From an uncultured Prevotellaceae bacterium (GTDB taxonomy: Bacteria; Bacteroidota; Bacteroidia; Bacteroidales; Bacteroidaceae): a stretch of DNA of 64,000 nucleotides. A program made the translations under genes and the position numbers. Shown piece after piece: positions 45,054 through 52,921 of the stretch (positions are counted from its first letter, which is position 1; each line of letters begins with the position of its first letter). The notes beneath the pieces are model-generated. The model saw only the letters and a list, made by a program, of their open reading frames with translations. It was not told where the DNA came from and did no database searches. The stretch lies in assembly GCA_900317305.1 (NCBI GenBank), contig ONGG01000010.1, positions 124,001-188,000 of the forward strand, read 5' to 3'.

Positions 45054-45857
45054 TTATGGCTGCTTGCCGATATAGGCGAGGATACCGCCATCTACGTAGA
45101 GGATATGTCCGTTCACGGCATCCGAGGCGTGTGAGGCCAGGAACACGGCGGGACCGCCCAGTTCCTCGGGGTTGAGCCAGCGGCCGGCGGGTGTCTTGGC
45201 ACAGATGAACAAGTCGAACGGGTGGCGTGAGCCATCGGGCTGGCGCTCGCGCAGCGGTGCGGTCTGTGGTGTGGCGATGTAGCCCGGGCCGATGCCGTTG
45301 CACTGGATGTTATACTCGCCATATTCCGAGCAGATGTTGCGGGTGAGCATCTTCAGTCCGCCCTTGGCGGCGGCGTATGCGCTCACGGTCTCGCGGCCGA
45401 GTTCCGACATCATCGAGCAGATGTTGATGATTTTTCCCTCACGGCGCTCCATCATCTCGGGGATGACGGCCGATGAGCAGATGAATGGACCAACGAGGTC
45501 GATATCGATCACCTGCTGGAATTCGGCACGCTTCATCTCGTGCATGGGTATGCGCTTGATGATGCCGGCGTTGTTGACGAGGATGTCGATGGCTCCCACC
45601 TCCTCATGAATCTTCTCCACGAGGGCTTTCACGTCGTCTTCCTTGGTCACGTCGCACACATAGCCTTTCACGTTGTCGATTCCAGCTTCCTTGTAGTTGT
45701 TGAGTCCGCGCTCAAGGGCGGCCTCGTTGATGTCGTTGAAAATGATGGTTTTGATACCGGCGGCCACGAATGCCTTGGCAATGTTGAAACCGATACCATA
45801 GGATGCGCCCGTGATCCAGGCGTTTTTTCCCTCTAGCGAGAATGGATTTGTTGTCAT
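45054..45857 (-). CDS. kduD: SDR oxidoreductase, probable 2-dehydro-3-deoxy-D-gluconate dehydrogenase
   Basis: A 267-residue short-chain dehydrogenase of the KduD/gluconate 5-dehydrogenase group. The cofactor-binding motif is ITGASYGIGF (residues 15-24), the NNAG motif is VNNAGI, and the catalytic triad is Ser (CSMMSE) with YAAAK. It should reduce 5-keto-4-deoxyuronate-derived DKI (2,5-diketo-3-deoxygluconate) to KDG using NAD(P)H. It lies 30 bp downstream of kduI, which supports the KduD assignment over other SDRs. The insert PLRERQPDGSRHPFD is as expected for Bacteroidetes KduD proteins. Confidence 0.9.
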   Translation of the reverse strand: MTTNPFSLEGKNAWITGASYGIGFNIAKAFVAAGIKTIIFNDINEAALERGLNNYKEAGIDNVKGYVCDVTKEDDVKALVEKIHEEVGAIDILVNNAGIIKRIPMHEMKRAEFQQVIDIDLVGPFICSSAVIPEMMERREGKIINICSMMSELGRETVSAYAAAKGGLKMLTRNICSEYGEYNIQCNGIGPGYIATPQTAPLRERQPDGSRHPFDLFICAKTPAGRWLNPEELGGPAVFLASHASDAVNGHILYVDGGILAYIGKQP

Positions 45858-45887
45858 TGATGATTAATTTTTTGGAGTTCAGGAGTA

Positions 45888-46730
45888 TTATTTCAAATCT
45901 GTAATCAGTGAGAAGTCTTGGTCGCCATAATCGAGATTCTCGCCACCCATACCCCAGATGAAGGTGTAGTTGTGCGTGGCGGCGGCACTGTGGATGCTCC
46001 ATTCGGGCGACAGCACGGCCTGGTCGCCGCGCATCCAGATGTGACGGGTCTCGTCTACCTCACCCATGAAGTGGCAAACGGCCTGGTCGTCGGGTACCTC
46101 GAAATAGAAATAGGCTTCCATACGGCGGCTGTGCACGTGAGCGGGCATCGTGTTCCACACGCTGCCAGTGGCCAACTCGGTCATACCCATCTGCAACTGG
46201 CAAGTGGGAAGCACCTGGTTCACGATCATCTTGTTGATGTTGCGCTCGTTGCTCATCTCCAGACTACCCATGTGAGCCACCACGGCATCGGCCTTGGTCA
46301 CTTTCTTGCAGGGATACTGCTTGTGGGCTGTGGTGCTGTTGAAGTAGAACTTGGCGGGCTTGCAGGCATCCTTGCTGGCGAACACCACGTCGCGGTCGCC
46401 GCTGCCAATGTAGAGTGCTTCCTTGAAGCCGAGCTCAAAGATTTCGTCGCCCACTTTCACGCAGCCGTCGCCGCCTACGTTGAAGATACCGATCTCGCGG
46501 CGGGTGGTGAAGAATGGTGCCTTCAGGGGGTCGATGGCCTCGAGTTTGAGCTCCTCTTTCACGGGTTTGGCACCGCCCACGACCATGCGGTCGTACATCG
46601 AGTATACCATGTTCACCTCGTCGTCGGCAAACACTCTCTCGATAAGGAAGTCGCGGCGTATGCGTTTGGTGTCATAACTTTTTGCGTCCTCAGGGTGGGC
46701 CGCATAGCGAATCTCATAATTTGTTTTCAT
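45888..46730 (-). CDS. kduI: 5-dehydro-4-deoxy-D-glucuronate isomerase
   Basis: KduI, 280 residues, a cupin enzyme that isomerises the linear form of the unsaturated uronate (DKI from pectin and other uronic acid glycans) to 2,5-diketo-3-deoxygluconate. The zinc site is visible in MPAHVHSRRMEAYFYF (His-x-His...Glu, near residue 195) with the later His in WSIHSAAATHNYTF. It begins MKTNYEIRYAAHPEDAKSYDT as expected for the family. It is the first gene of a two-gene operon with kduD and sits 10 kb from the rhamnogalacturonan locus, to which it supplies the next steps. Confidence 0.96.
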   Translation of the reverse strand: MKTNYEIRYAAHPEDAKSYDTKRIRRDFLIERVFADDEVNMVYSMYDRMVVGGAKPVKEELKLEAIDPLKAPFFTTRREIGIFNVGGDGCVKVGDEIFELGFKEALYIGSGDRDVVFASKDACKPAKFYFNSTTAHKQYPCKKVTKADAVVAHMGSLEMSNERNINKMIVNQVLPTCQLQMGMTELATGSVWNTMPAHVHSRRMEAYFYFEVPDDQAVCHFMGEVDETRHIWMRGDQAVLSPEWSIHSAAATHNYTFIWGMGGENLDYGDQDFSLITDLK

Positions 46731-46782
46731 AAAAGTATATAGTAGTTTATTGTAAGAATAGACAGTTGCGCGGATTCATCAG

Positions 46783-46813
46783 CAAAGATACTGCAAATCG
46801 TGGTCAATTCAAA
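46783..46813 (-). promoter_or_regulatory. Promoter of kduI-kduD
   Basis: On the minus strand TTTG (46813-46810) and TATCTTTG (46790-46783) with a 19-bp spacer; leader of about 49 nt. Confidence 0.65.
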
Positions 46814-46863
46814 ATAAAAACTGTTATTTTTTGCCAAATCGGGCCGGCTCTTCAGTAACGGGC

Positions 46864-46930
46864 AAAAAAAATGGGGCTCCGCCGAGTCCCTTTCCTTGTT
46901 AACCTTAAATCTAATACTATGAAAAACACA
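46864..46930 (-). ncRNA. Putative small regulatory RNA
   Basis: A complete minus-strand transcription unit of about 66 nt lies in the gap between kduI and dsbD. TTTG (46965-46962) and TATCTTTG (46941-46934), 20 bp apart, predict a start near 46929. The RNA begins with an unstructured U-rich segment (GTGTTTTTCATAGTATTAG) and ends in a hairpin (46890-46873, GGG.CTC-GGCG-GAG.CCC) followed by a run of eight Ts (46871-46864). The 5' segment is complementary to sequences of the form CTAATACTATGAAAAAC, that is, to translation starts. Families of paralogous sRNAs are known in Bacteroides; membership has not been checked. The rest of the gap (46966-47082) holds only the hairpin at 47018-47061. Confidence 0.65.
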
Positions 46931-46933
46931 ATG

Positions 46934-46965
46934 CAAAGATATTTACATTATTCTATTTACGCAAA
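46934..46965 (-). promoter_or_regulatory. Promoter of the putative sRNA
   Basis: TTTG (46965-46962) and TATCTTTG (46941-46934) on the minus strand with a 20-bp spacer. Confidence 0.65.
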
Positions 46966-47017
46966 TGGCTTTTGACAAAAATATTCAAACCTGATGATTT
47001 CTTGACATATATCAATT

Positions 47018-47061
47018 GCGCCTCCTTTCCGACTGTTTGCTTTCAATCCGAAAGGAGGCGC
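47018..47061 (-). terminator. Hairpin downstream of dsbD
   Basis: Perfect 12-bp GC-rich arms (47018-47029 and 47050-47061) with a 20-nt loop lie 21 bp past the dsbD stop. No T-tract follows, so it may be a 3' end-stabilising hairpin rather than a classical terminator. Confidence 0.5.
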
Positions 47062-47082
47062 TGCGAAAAAGAGGGGTGATTG

Positions 47083-49176
47083 TTACCTCTTCTTGTATTG
47101 GTTGAGTCCTTCGCCGAGGAATTTCAGGTAGTCGTCCACGTCTTCCTTGTAGCTGAACGAGCGGGCGAGCGGGTTGCCGTCGTTGTCGACGAGTACATAG
47201 AGTGGCTGGGTGAGGTAGCCAAATTTCATTTCCTCAAGATAGCTCCATTTGTCGCCGATGGTGCGCAGGGTGCGTTTCTTGCCGTTGTACTCCACCTCGA
47301 CGGGCTGGTCGAGTGGCGTCTTGTCGTCGACGAAGAGCGAGATGAGCACATAGTCTTTGTTGAGCTTGTCGGCCACGGTGGGGTCGGTCCACACGGCTAT
47401 TTCCATCTTGCGGCAGTTCACGCAGCCGAATCCGGTGAAGTCGAGCATCACGGGCTTGCCAGTGGCCTTGGCGGCGGCCATGCCTTCCTCGTAGTTGGTG
47501 TAGGCGGCGCGCACCTCCTTGGTGTTCAGGTTGAAATCCTGGGTATAGAGTGGCGGTGCGAAGGCGCTCACGGCGCGGCAGGGTGCGCCCCAAAGACCAG
47601 GCAGCATATAGATGGAGAAGGCGATGGAGATCAAGCCGAGCATGATGCAGGGCACGGGCATGGCCTTGTCGTTGCCTTGGTCGCTCTGGAACTTCAGTTT
47701 GCCGATGAGGTAGAGGCCCAGAAGCAGGAAGATGGCTATCCACAGGGCCAGGAACACCTCGCGGTCGAGCAGGCGCCATCCGTAGGCCAGGTCGGCCACG
47801 GAGAAGAATTTCAGTGCGAAGGCCAGCTCGATGAATCCCAGCACCACCTTGATGGTGTTCATCCACGAGCCCGACTTGGGGGCTTGCTTGAGCCAGGTGG
47901 GGAAGAGGGCGAAGAGGGTGAAGGGCAGGGCCAGGGCGATGGCGAAGCCAAGCATGCCGATGGCCGGACCCAGCCAGTTGCCCGAGGTCGTGGTCTCCAC
48001 GAGCAGCAGTCCGATGATGGGGCCGGTGCACGAGAAGCTCACGAGCGTGAGGGTGAAGGCCATGAGGAAGATAGAGAGCAGGCCGCTGGTCTCCGATGCC
48101 TTGTTGTCTACCTTGTTGGTCCATGACGAGGGCAGCGTGAGTTCGAACCATCCGAAGAACGAGAGGGCGAACACCACGAGCAGTGCGCAGAAGATGAGGT
48201 TGAACACGGCGTTGGTGGAGAGGGCGTTGAGGGTCTGCGCACCGAAGAGGGCGGTCACCAGCAGTCCGAGTGCCAGGTAGATGACGATGATGGAGATGCC
48301 GTAGGTGATGGCGTCGCGGATGCCTTTCTTCTTGTCCTTGCTGCGCTTCAGGAAGAAACTCACGGTCATGGGGATGATGGGCCACACGCAGGGGGTGAAG
48401 ACGGCGAGCAGTCCGTAGAGCAGTCCCATGAGGAAGATATAGAGCCATGAGCGGTCGGAGATGTTTCCGCCGTTGAGGGCCTTCAGCTTGTCGACGGCGG
48501 GCTGCCACCATTTGTCTTGCGACGAGGCGACGAGGGCGGAGTCGACCACGGCAGACATCGCTCCGGCCAGGGTGTCGGCCTTGGTGGTGTCGGTGGTGCT
48601 CACGAGGGCTGCGGCACCAACGGTGGCGGGGTCGGTAGTGGCGGCGGCAGCGGGCTCTTCCTTGGCGGGCTCAGCGGCGGGAGCCTCCTCGGGACCCTTG
48701 CCCGAGTATTCGAAATCCACCGTCGAGGGGGGCATGCACATCTCGTCGTTGCAGGCGCCATACTCCAGGTAGCCTTTGATATTGTAGGTCTTGGCGGTGA
48801 TCTTGTATTTCTGGATGAAGGTGACTGCATTCTCGAAATAGCTCAGGCGCATGCCGAAGATCTGGTCGTCCTCGCTGATCTCTTTGCCCTGCTTGATCAG
48901 GGCGCCCATGGGCTGTGCGCCCTCGGCCTTGTCGGTGTGCATGGTCGCTGCCGTCGGACCGCCGTCGGGGATGTTGGTGGAGTAGACGTGCCAGCCCTTG
49001 TCGATCTTGGCGGTGAACACCACGTCGACCTCGGTGGGCGACACTTGCTTTTGCTGCACGGTGAACTTCACGGGCATCTCTTGTGCGCTGGCGGCCGTAA
49101 AGAGAAAGAGGGTTAGGAGAAGCAAGAGGTGCCTTGCCATGGCGAGGCGCTTGCTGCTGTTGTGTTGATGATTCAT
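47083..49176 (-). CDS. dsbD: Thiol:disulfide interchange protein DsbD-like
   Basis: A 697-residue DsbD-type electron carrier that moves reducing power from cytoplasmic thioredoxin to periplasmic thiol proteins. A signal peptide (to about residue 31) leads into an N-terminal DsbD alpha-like domain with CNDEMCMPPS (about 133-142), an Ala/Pro/Glu/Thr-rich linker, eight membrane helices (about 225-500) with PCVWPIIPMTVS and SFSCTGPIIG cysteines, and a C-terminal thioredoxin-like domain with the CxxC motif GFGCVNCRKM (near residue 583). The ATG at 49176 is used; the ATG at 49140 also gives a signal peptide. It lies 23 bp after the desulfidase-like gene. Confidence 0.93.
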   Translation of the reverse strand: MNHQHNSSKRLAMARHLLLLLTLFLFTAASAQEMPVKFTVQQKQVSPTEVDVVFTAKIDKGWHVYSTNIPDGGPTAATMHTDKAEGAQPMGALIKQGKEISEDDQIFGMRLSYFENAVTFIQKYKITAKTYNIKGYLEYGACNDEMCMPPSTVDFEYSGKGPEEAPAAEPAKEEPAAAATTDPATVGAAALVSTTDTTKADTLAGAMSAVVDSALVASSQDKWWQPAVDKLKALNGGNISDRSWLYIFLMGLLYGLLAVFTPCVWPIIPMTVSFFLKRSKDKKKGIRDAITYGISIIVIYLALGLLVTALFGAQTLNALSTNAVFNLIFCALLVVFALSFFGWFELTLPSSWTNKVDNKASETSGLLSIFLMAFTLTLVSFSCTGPIIGLLLVETTTSGNWLGPAIGMLGFAIALALPFTLFALFPTWLKQAPKSGSWMNTIKVVLGFIELAFALKFFSVADLAYGWRLLDREVFLALWIAIFLLLGLYLIGKLKFQSDQGNDKAMPVPCIMLGLISIAFSIYMLPGLWGAPCRAVSAFAPPLYTQDFNLNTKEVRAAYTNYEEGMAAAKATGKPVMLDFTGFGCVNCRKMEIAVWTDPTVADKLNKDYVLISLFVDDKTPLDQPVEVEYNGKKRTLRTIGDKWSYLEEMKFGYLTQPLYVLVDNDGNPLARSFSYKEDVDDYLKFLGEGLNQYKKR

Positions 49177-49199
49177 ATTGAATTGTAGGTTGGGTTTTC

Positions 49200-50486
49200 T
49201 TATTTCTTGTGGGTCATGATGTCGAGCACATAGCGGTCGGTCACGTCCATGCCACGGCTGCCAATAGCAGTGAGGTTGTGGATGCTCTGGTCCACGTCGT
49301 CGTCGATGATGCCCTCTACCGAGGTCACGTGCTTGTGCTGTATGGCGAGCATGGCGCTCAGCACGGCCGTTCCTACGCCAGTGGTGAGTTTCAGGGCGCA
49401 ACTGGGCTTGGCTCCGTCGCAGATCATGCCGGTGAGGTTGGCTATCATGTTCTTCACGGCCCAGCACACCTCGTCGTAGCCGCCGCCCATCAGCAGGGTG
49501 ATGCCGCAACTGCTGCCGGTGCTGGCCACCACGCAGCCACAGAGGGCCGAGAGCGACCCGAGGCTCTGCTTCATGTAGATGGCGGCCAGGTTGCTCAGGG
49601 TGAGGGAGCGGATGAGTTCCTCCTCGGTGTTGTGGTTCTCCTCGGCAAACACCACCACGGGCATGGTGGCGCAGATGCCTTGGTTGCCGCTGCCGCTGTT
49701 GCTCATCACGGGTATCATCGCACCGGCCATACGGGCGTCGCAGGCGCAACTGGTTTGTGAGAGGATTTTCGAGAAGATGCTGTCGCCCATGATGCCGCGT
49801 CCCAGCGGACTGCACAGCGTCTTGCCCAACTGGTGGCCGTAGTTCTCGCGCAGGCCGTCGGCCGAGGCGGCCTCGTTGAGCCGCTTGGCTTCGAGAATGA
49901 ATCGGATTTCCTCAATATCGGTGGTGGTGGCAAAGTCATACACTTTGCGCAGGGTGAGGGGCACGCAGGTCTGTTCATCGTCTTCCTGCACATGGCGGCG
50001 CTCGTCGAGCAGTATGTCGCTGTCGCGTCGCAGGAAGGCGAAATGGGTGTGGTGGCCCTTGATGATGGCTTCCGACTCATGCCCTTCTCCCAGACATAGC
50101 ACCCTGATGTAGAGCTTGTCGGGGTCTTCCTCCTCGAGGGCGATGTCGATGCGGCCCTCGTCAATGAACTGTCGGCCGCGTGTCACCGCCTCTTTGTTGC
50201 TGTCCTTGAGCACTTCGAGCTGGTATTCCGACTTCCCGATGAGCACCCCCAGGGCCACGGCGATGGGCAGGCCTATCATGCCTGTGCCGGGGATACCCAC
50301 GCCCATGGCGTTCTTCACGATGTTGGCACTCAGGCTCAACTTCACCCGCTCGGGCATGGTACCGAGCAACTCACGGGCCTTGGCCACGCACAGGGCCACA
50401 GCTATGGGTTCGGTGCAGCCCACGGCGGGCACCACCTGTTCGTGCATCAGGCGGATGATTGATTCTCTTTCTTCCTTGGGCAACAT
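49200..50486 (-). CDS. L-cysteine desulfidase / L-serine dehydratase-like protein (UPF0597)
   Basis: A 428-residue protein of the UPF0597 (YhaM/CyuA) family, iron-sulfur enzymes that break down L-cysteine to pyruvate, ammonia and sulfide, related to serine dehydratases. It opens with HEQVVPAVGCTEPIAVALC (about residues 14-32), has NSGSGNQGICATMPVV near residue 265 and the C-terminal cysteines in TGMICDGAKPSCALKL, consistent with cluster binding. The ATG at 50486 precedes the conserved start; the frame is open a little further upstream. It is co-transcribed with dsbD (23-bp gap). Cysteine versus serine specificity is not decidable here. Confidence 0.87.
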   Translation of the reverse strand: MLPKEERESIIRLMHEQVVPAVGCTEPIAVALCVAKARELLGTMPERVKLSLSANIVKNAMGVGIPGTGMIGLPIAVALGVLIGKSEYQLEVLKDSNKEAVTRGRQFIDEGRIDIALEEEDPDKLYIRVLCLGEGHESEAIIKGHHTHFAFLRRDSDILLDERRHVQEDDEQTCVPLTLRKVYDFATTTDIEEIRFILEAKRLNEAASADGLRENYGHQLGKTLCSPLGRGIMGDSIFSKILSQTSCACDARMAGAMIPVMSNSGSGNQGICATMPVVVFAEENHNTEEELIRSLTLSNLAAIYMKQSLGSLSALCGCVVASTGSSCGITLLMGGGYDEVCWAVKNMIANLTGMICDGAKPSCALKLTTGVGTAVLSAMLAIQHKHVTSVEGIIDDDVDQSIHNLTAIGSRGMDVTDRYVLDIMTHKK

Positions 50487-50599
50487 AACAATATGATAAT
50501 GTGTCTTTTTCGTGTGAAATACCAAAATGCAAAAATAGCAAATCTTTATTTAATCCGTAACTTTTGGCCGAAAAAAATTGTGGAATGGAAAAAAAGTGC

Positions 50600-50607
50600 T
50601 ACCTTTG
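50600..50607 (+). promoter_or_regulatory. -7 box of greA
   Basis: TACCTTTG, with ATTG 19 bp upstream (50577-50580) as a weak -33 box. The leader is about 109 nt and contains the hairpin at 50642-50683. Confidence 0.6.
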
Positions 50608-50641
50608 CATCGAAAAATCTATACAATACCAAAATTCTGCT

Positions 50642-50683
50642 GAATTCCGACAACTGATAATTGTTGGAATTCATCATTTTTTT
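50642..50683 (+). promoter_or_regulatory. Terminator-like hairpin in the greA leader
   Basis: Twelve-bp arms (50642-50653 and 50661-50672, one G-T pair), a 7-nt loop and then seven Ts (50677-50683), all between the promoter and the greA start. This has the form of an intrinsic attenuator. Confidence 0.55.
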
Positions 50684-50719
50684 GTTGCAAAATCGATTAA
50701 CTTTAAAAACCATAACATC

Positions 50720-51184
50720 ATGACTTACATGTCACAGGAAGGCTACGACAAGATGATAGCCGAACTCACACGCTTGGAGTCGGTGGAGCGCCCGAAGGCC
50801 TCTGCTGCCATCGCTGAGGCACGCGACAAAGGCGACCTGAGCGAGAATTCCGAGTATGATGCCGCCAAAGAAGCCCAAGCCCATCTCGAGGATAAGATCA
50901 ACCGCCTGAAACTGGCCATCTCCGAGGCCAAGATCGTGGACGTTTCGCGTCTGAGCTCGGAGGCTGTGCAGATTCTCTCGAAGGTGGAGATGACCAACCT
51001 CACCACCAAGTCGAAGATGACGTACACCATCGTGAGCGAGAACGAGGCCGACCTGCGTGCCGGCAAGATCTCCATCAAGACCCCCATTGCCCAGGGCTTG
51101 CTCAACAAGAAGGTGGGCGACGAGGTGGAAATCAAAATACCACGCGGCACCATCCGCCTGAGAATCGACAAAATATCTATTTGA
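50720..51184 (+). CDS. greA: Transcription elongation factor GreA
   Basis: GreA, 154 residues, which rescues backtracked RNA polymerase by stimulating transcript cleavage through the secondary channel. The N-terminal coiled coil carries the catalytic acidic tip in ARDKGDLSENSEYDAAKEAQ (about residues 34-53). The C-terminal FKBP-like domain has the ISIKTPIAQGLLNKKVGDE block. The start at 50720 is used because upstream in-frame codons lie in the leader. It is followed after 2 bp by the HIT gene, so the two form an operon. Confidence 0.96.
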   Translation: MTYMSQEGYDKMIAELTRLESVERPKASAAIAEARDKGDLSENSEYDAAKEAQAHLEDKINRLKLAISEAKIVDVSRLSSEAVQILSKVEMTNLTTKSKMTYTIVSENEADLRAGKISIKTPIAQGLLNKKVGDEVEIKIPRGTIRLRIDKISI

Positions 51185-51186
51185 TT

Positions 51187-51579
51187 ATGAGCATATTCTC
51201 CAAGATCGCGGCTGGCGAGATTCCCAGCTACAAATGTGCAGAGAACGAGAAGTTCTATGCCTTCCTTGACATCAACCCGCTCGTGAAAGGCCATACGCTG
51301 GTCATTCCGCGCCGTGAGGTAGACTATATCTTCGACCTCGACGACGACGAATTGGCAGAGATGACCGTCTTCGCCAAGCGTGTGGCTGTGGCCATCAAGA
51401 AAGCCTTCCCATGCGTGAAGGTGGGCATGGCCGTGCTGGGGCTGGAAGTGCCTCACGCCCACATCCACCTCGTGCCGATGCAGAGCGAGAAAGACATGCT
51501 GTTCTCCAACCCCAAACTGCAACTTTCTCAAGAGGAGTTCGAGAATATCGCGGCGAGGATCCGCGAGGAGTTCAAATAA
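51187..51579 (+). CDS. HIT family nucleotide hydrolase
   Basis: A 130-residue histidine triad protein of the Hint group, which hydrolyses AMP-linked phosphoramidates or related nucleotides. The catalytic motif is VPHAHIHLVPM (His-x-His-x-His, near residue 96). It starts IFSKIAAGEIPSYKCAEN, as in bacterial Hint proteins. The ATG at 51187 lies 2 bp after the greA stop. Its 3' end overlaps the convergent manC gene by 8 bp, so no terminator separates the two. Confidence 0.93.
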   Translation: MSIFSKIAAGEIPSYKCAENEKFYAFLDINPLVKGHTLVIPRREVDYIFDLDDDELAEMTVFAKRVAVAIKKAFPCVKVGMAVLGLEVPHAHIHLVPMQSEKDMLFSNPKLQLSQEEFENIAARIREEFK

Positions 51580-52672
51580 ACTCCTCGCCAAGGCGCACCT
51601 GCACCTCGTTGACGAACTTGCGTATTTGTGCTGATGAGTCGCTTTTCTTGCAGACCATCAGCACATTTTCGTTTTCTACCACGATATACCCGTCGAGGTC
51701 GCTGAATACGCCAAGCCGGCCCTTCGGCAACTTGATGATGTTGTCGCTGCAGTTCTCGAGCATCACGTTGCTGTCGAGCACCACGTTGTCGCCCTCGCCA
51801 TGGCTCTCGGCCTCGTAGATGGAGTGCCAGGTGCCCAGGTCGGCCCATCCGAAGTCGCACGACATCACATAGGCATCGTCGGCATGCTCGAGCACGCTGT
51901 AGTCGATCGAGAGGTTGGGGAAGAGCGAGAAGTAGTCCCACACCAGTTGGGCCTCGTCCTTGATGTTGGCGTTGTCGAACGAGAAGCCGTCGAGCTCTAT
52001 CTGCTTGAACACGGCGGGCATGGCGGCTTTCGAGTGGTGGAGCAGGTGGCGCACGTTCGAGACGAAGATGCCGGTGTTCCACAGAAACTCTCCGCTGTCC
52101 ATGAACACCTGGGCAAACTCGCGCTCGGGTTTCTCGCTGAACGACCTGATGCTGTGCAGATGACATTCCATGCTCTCGTCGCCCATCTGTATGTAGCCGT
52201 AGCCGGGTTCGGGACGTGAGGGTCGCACGCCCATGGCGATGATGCCGTCGTGGCCCGACACGAAGTCCAGCGCATCGTTCATGCACCGCTCGAAGGCCTC
52301 CTCGCCGATGATGGCCTGGTCGGATGGGATGATGATCACGTTGGCGTCGGCACAGTGGCCCAGAATGCGGTAGCAGCCCCATGTCACGCTGGGGGCCGTG
52401 TTGCGGTTCACCGGCTCGCCCAGGAAATTCTCCTCGGGAAGCATCGGCAGTTGCTCGCGCGCGATGGGTTGGAACTCATCGTTGGTGGTGACGAAAATAT
52501 TCTCTATGGGGATGATTTTGGATATCCTGTCGTAAGTCTGTTGGAGTTGGGTGCGTCCGGTGCCGAACAGGTCGATGAACTGCTTGGGGTATCCCATACG
52601 GCTGCAAGGCCACAGTCTTTTTCCTCTTCCGCCAGCCAGAATCACACAATAATTCTTCGTATTGATGGGCAT
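51572..52672 (-). CDS. manC: Mannose-1-phosphate guanylyltransferase
   Basis: A 366-residue nucleotidyltransferase that makes GDP-mannose from mannose-1-phosphate and GTP for capsule, O-antigen or glycoprotein synthesis. The GTP-binding signature is ILAGGRGKRLWPCSR (residues 11-25) with PKQF after it; the sugar-binding motif is SFSEKPE, and FLWNTGIFV and GWADLGTWHSIYE are typical. It lacks the C-terminal phosphomannose isomerase domain of the long forms, so it is the monofunctional type. It overlaps the HIT gene tail to tail. Confidence 0.93.
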   Translation of the reverse strand: MPINTKNYCVILAGGRGKRLWPCSRMGYPKQFIDLFGTGRTQLQQTYDRISKIIPIENIFVTTNDEFQPIAREQLPMLPEENFLGEPVNRNTAPSVTWGCYRILGHCADANVIIIPSDQAIIGEEAFERCMNDALDFVSGHDGIIAMGVRPSRPEPGYGYIQMGDESMECHLHSIRSFSEKPEREFAQVFMDSGEFLWNTGIFVSNVRHLLHHSKAAMPAVFKQIELDGFSFDNANIKDEAQLVWDYFSLFPNLSIDYSVLEHADDAYVMSCDFGWADLGTWHSIYEAESHGEGDNVVLDSNVMLENCSDNIIKLPKGRLGVFSDLDGYIVVENENVLMVCKKSDSSAQIRKFVNEVQVRLGEEFI

Positions 52673-52757
52673 ATATTCTCTTAGATTTAAAATTAGCGCA
52701 CTAAATTACGATATAATAACGGCATAATCAAGTTTTTAGTGTTTTTTCATGTAAAAA

Positions 52758-52788
52758 TTTGCCATTTCAGAAAATAATCGTAACTTTG
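52758..52788 (+). promoter_or_regulatory. Promoter of tRNA-Leu
   Basis: TTTG (52758-52761) and TAACTTTG (52781-52788) with a 19-bp spacer, 11 bp before the tRNA. Confidence 0.7.
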
Positions 52789-52799
52789 CACCGCAAAAA

Positions 52800-52880
52800 G
52801 CCCAGATGGCGGAATCGGTAGACGCGCTGGTCTCAAACACCAGTGGGGCAACCCGTGCCGGTTCGACCCCGGCTCTTTCG
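52800..52880 (+). tRNA. tRNA-Leu (anticodon CAA) with mispaired acceptor stem
   Basis: The D-arm, anticodon stem CTGGT/ACCAG with loop CTCAAAC, long variable arm and T-arm GCCGG-TTCGACC-CCGGC are all intact. The 5' acceptor strand is GCCCAGA but the 3' strand is TCTTTCG, so only the three pairs next to the T-arm can form. The break at about 52876/52877 is where an integrated element would join. The gene is probably non-functional, or the true 3' end has been displaced; its promoter is intact. Confidence 0.75.
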
Positions 52881-52899
52881 CTTTACTATAGGGTGTTAA

Positions 52900-52921
52900 T
52901 TTGCTCCACATTTGCTCCACA
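52900..52921 (+). repeat. Two tandem 11-bp repeats next to tRNA-Leu
   Basis: TTTGCTCCACA occurs twice without a gap (52900-52910 and 52911-52921), 20 bp beyond the tRNA-Leu gene. Direct repeats of this size near an attachment site often bind the arm domain of a tyrosine integrase. Confidence 0.5.

Noticed and set aside
46919..46975. 18-codon plus-strand frame (MKNTMQRYLHYSIYANGF)
   Set aside because: No plus-strand promoter; the sequence is the complement of the sRNA 5' end and its promoter, which explains its ATG-like look.
50564..50719. Extended start for greA
   Set aside because: The extension lies across the promoter and leader hairpin; the family N terminus is at 50720.
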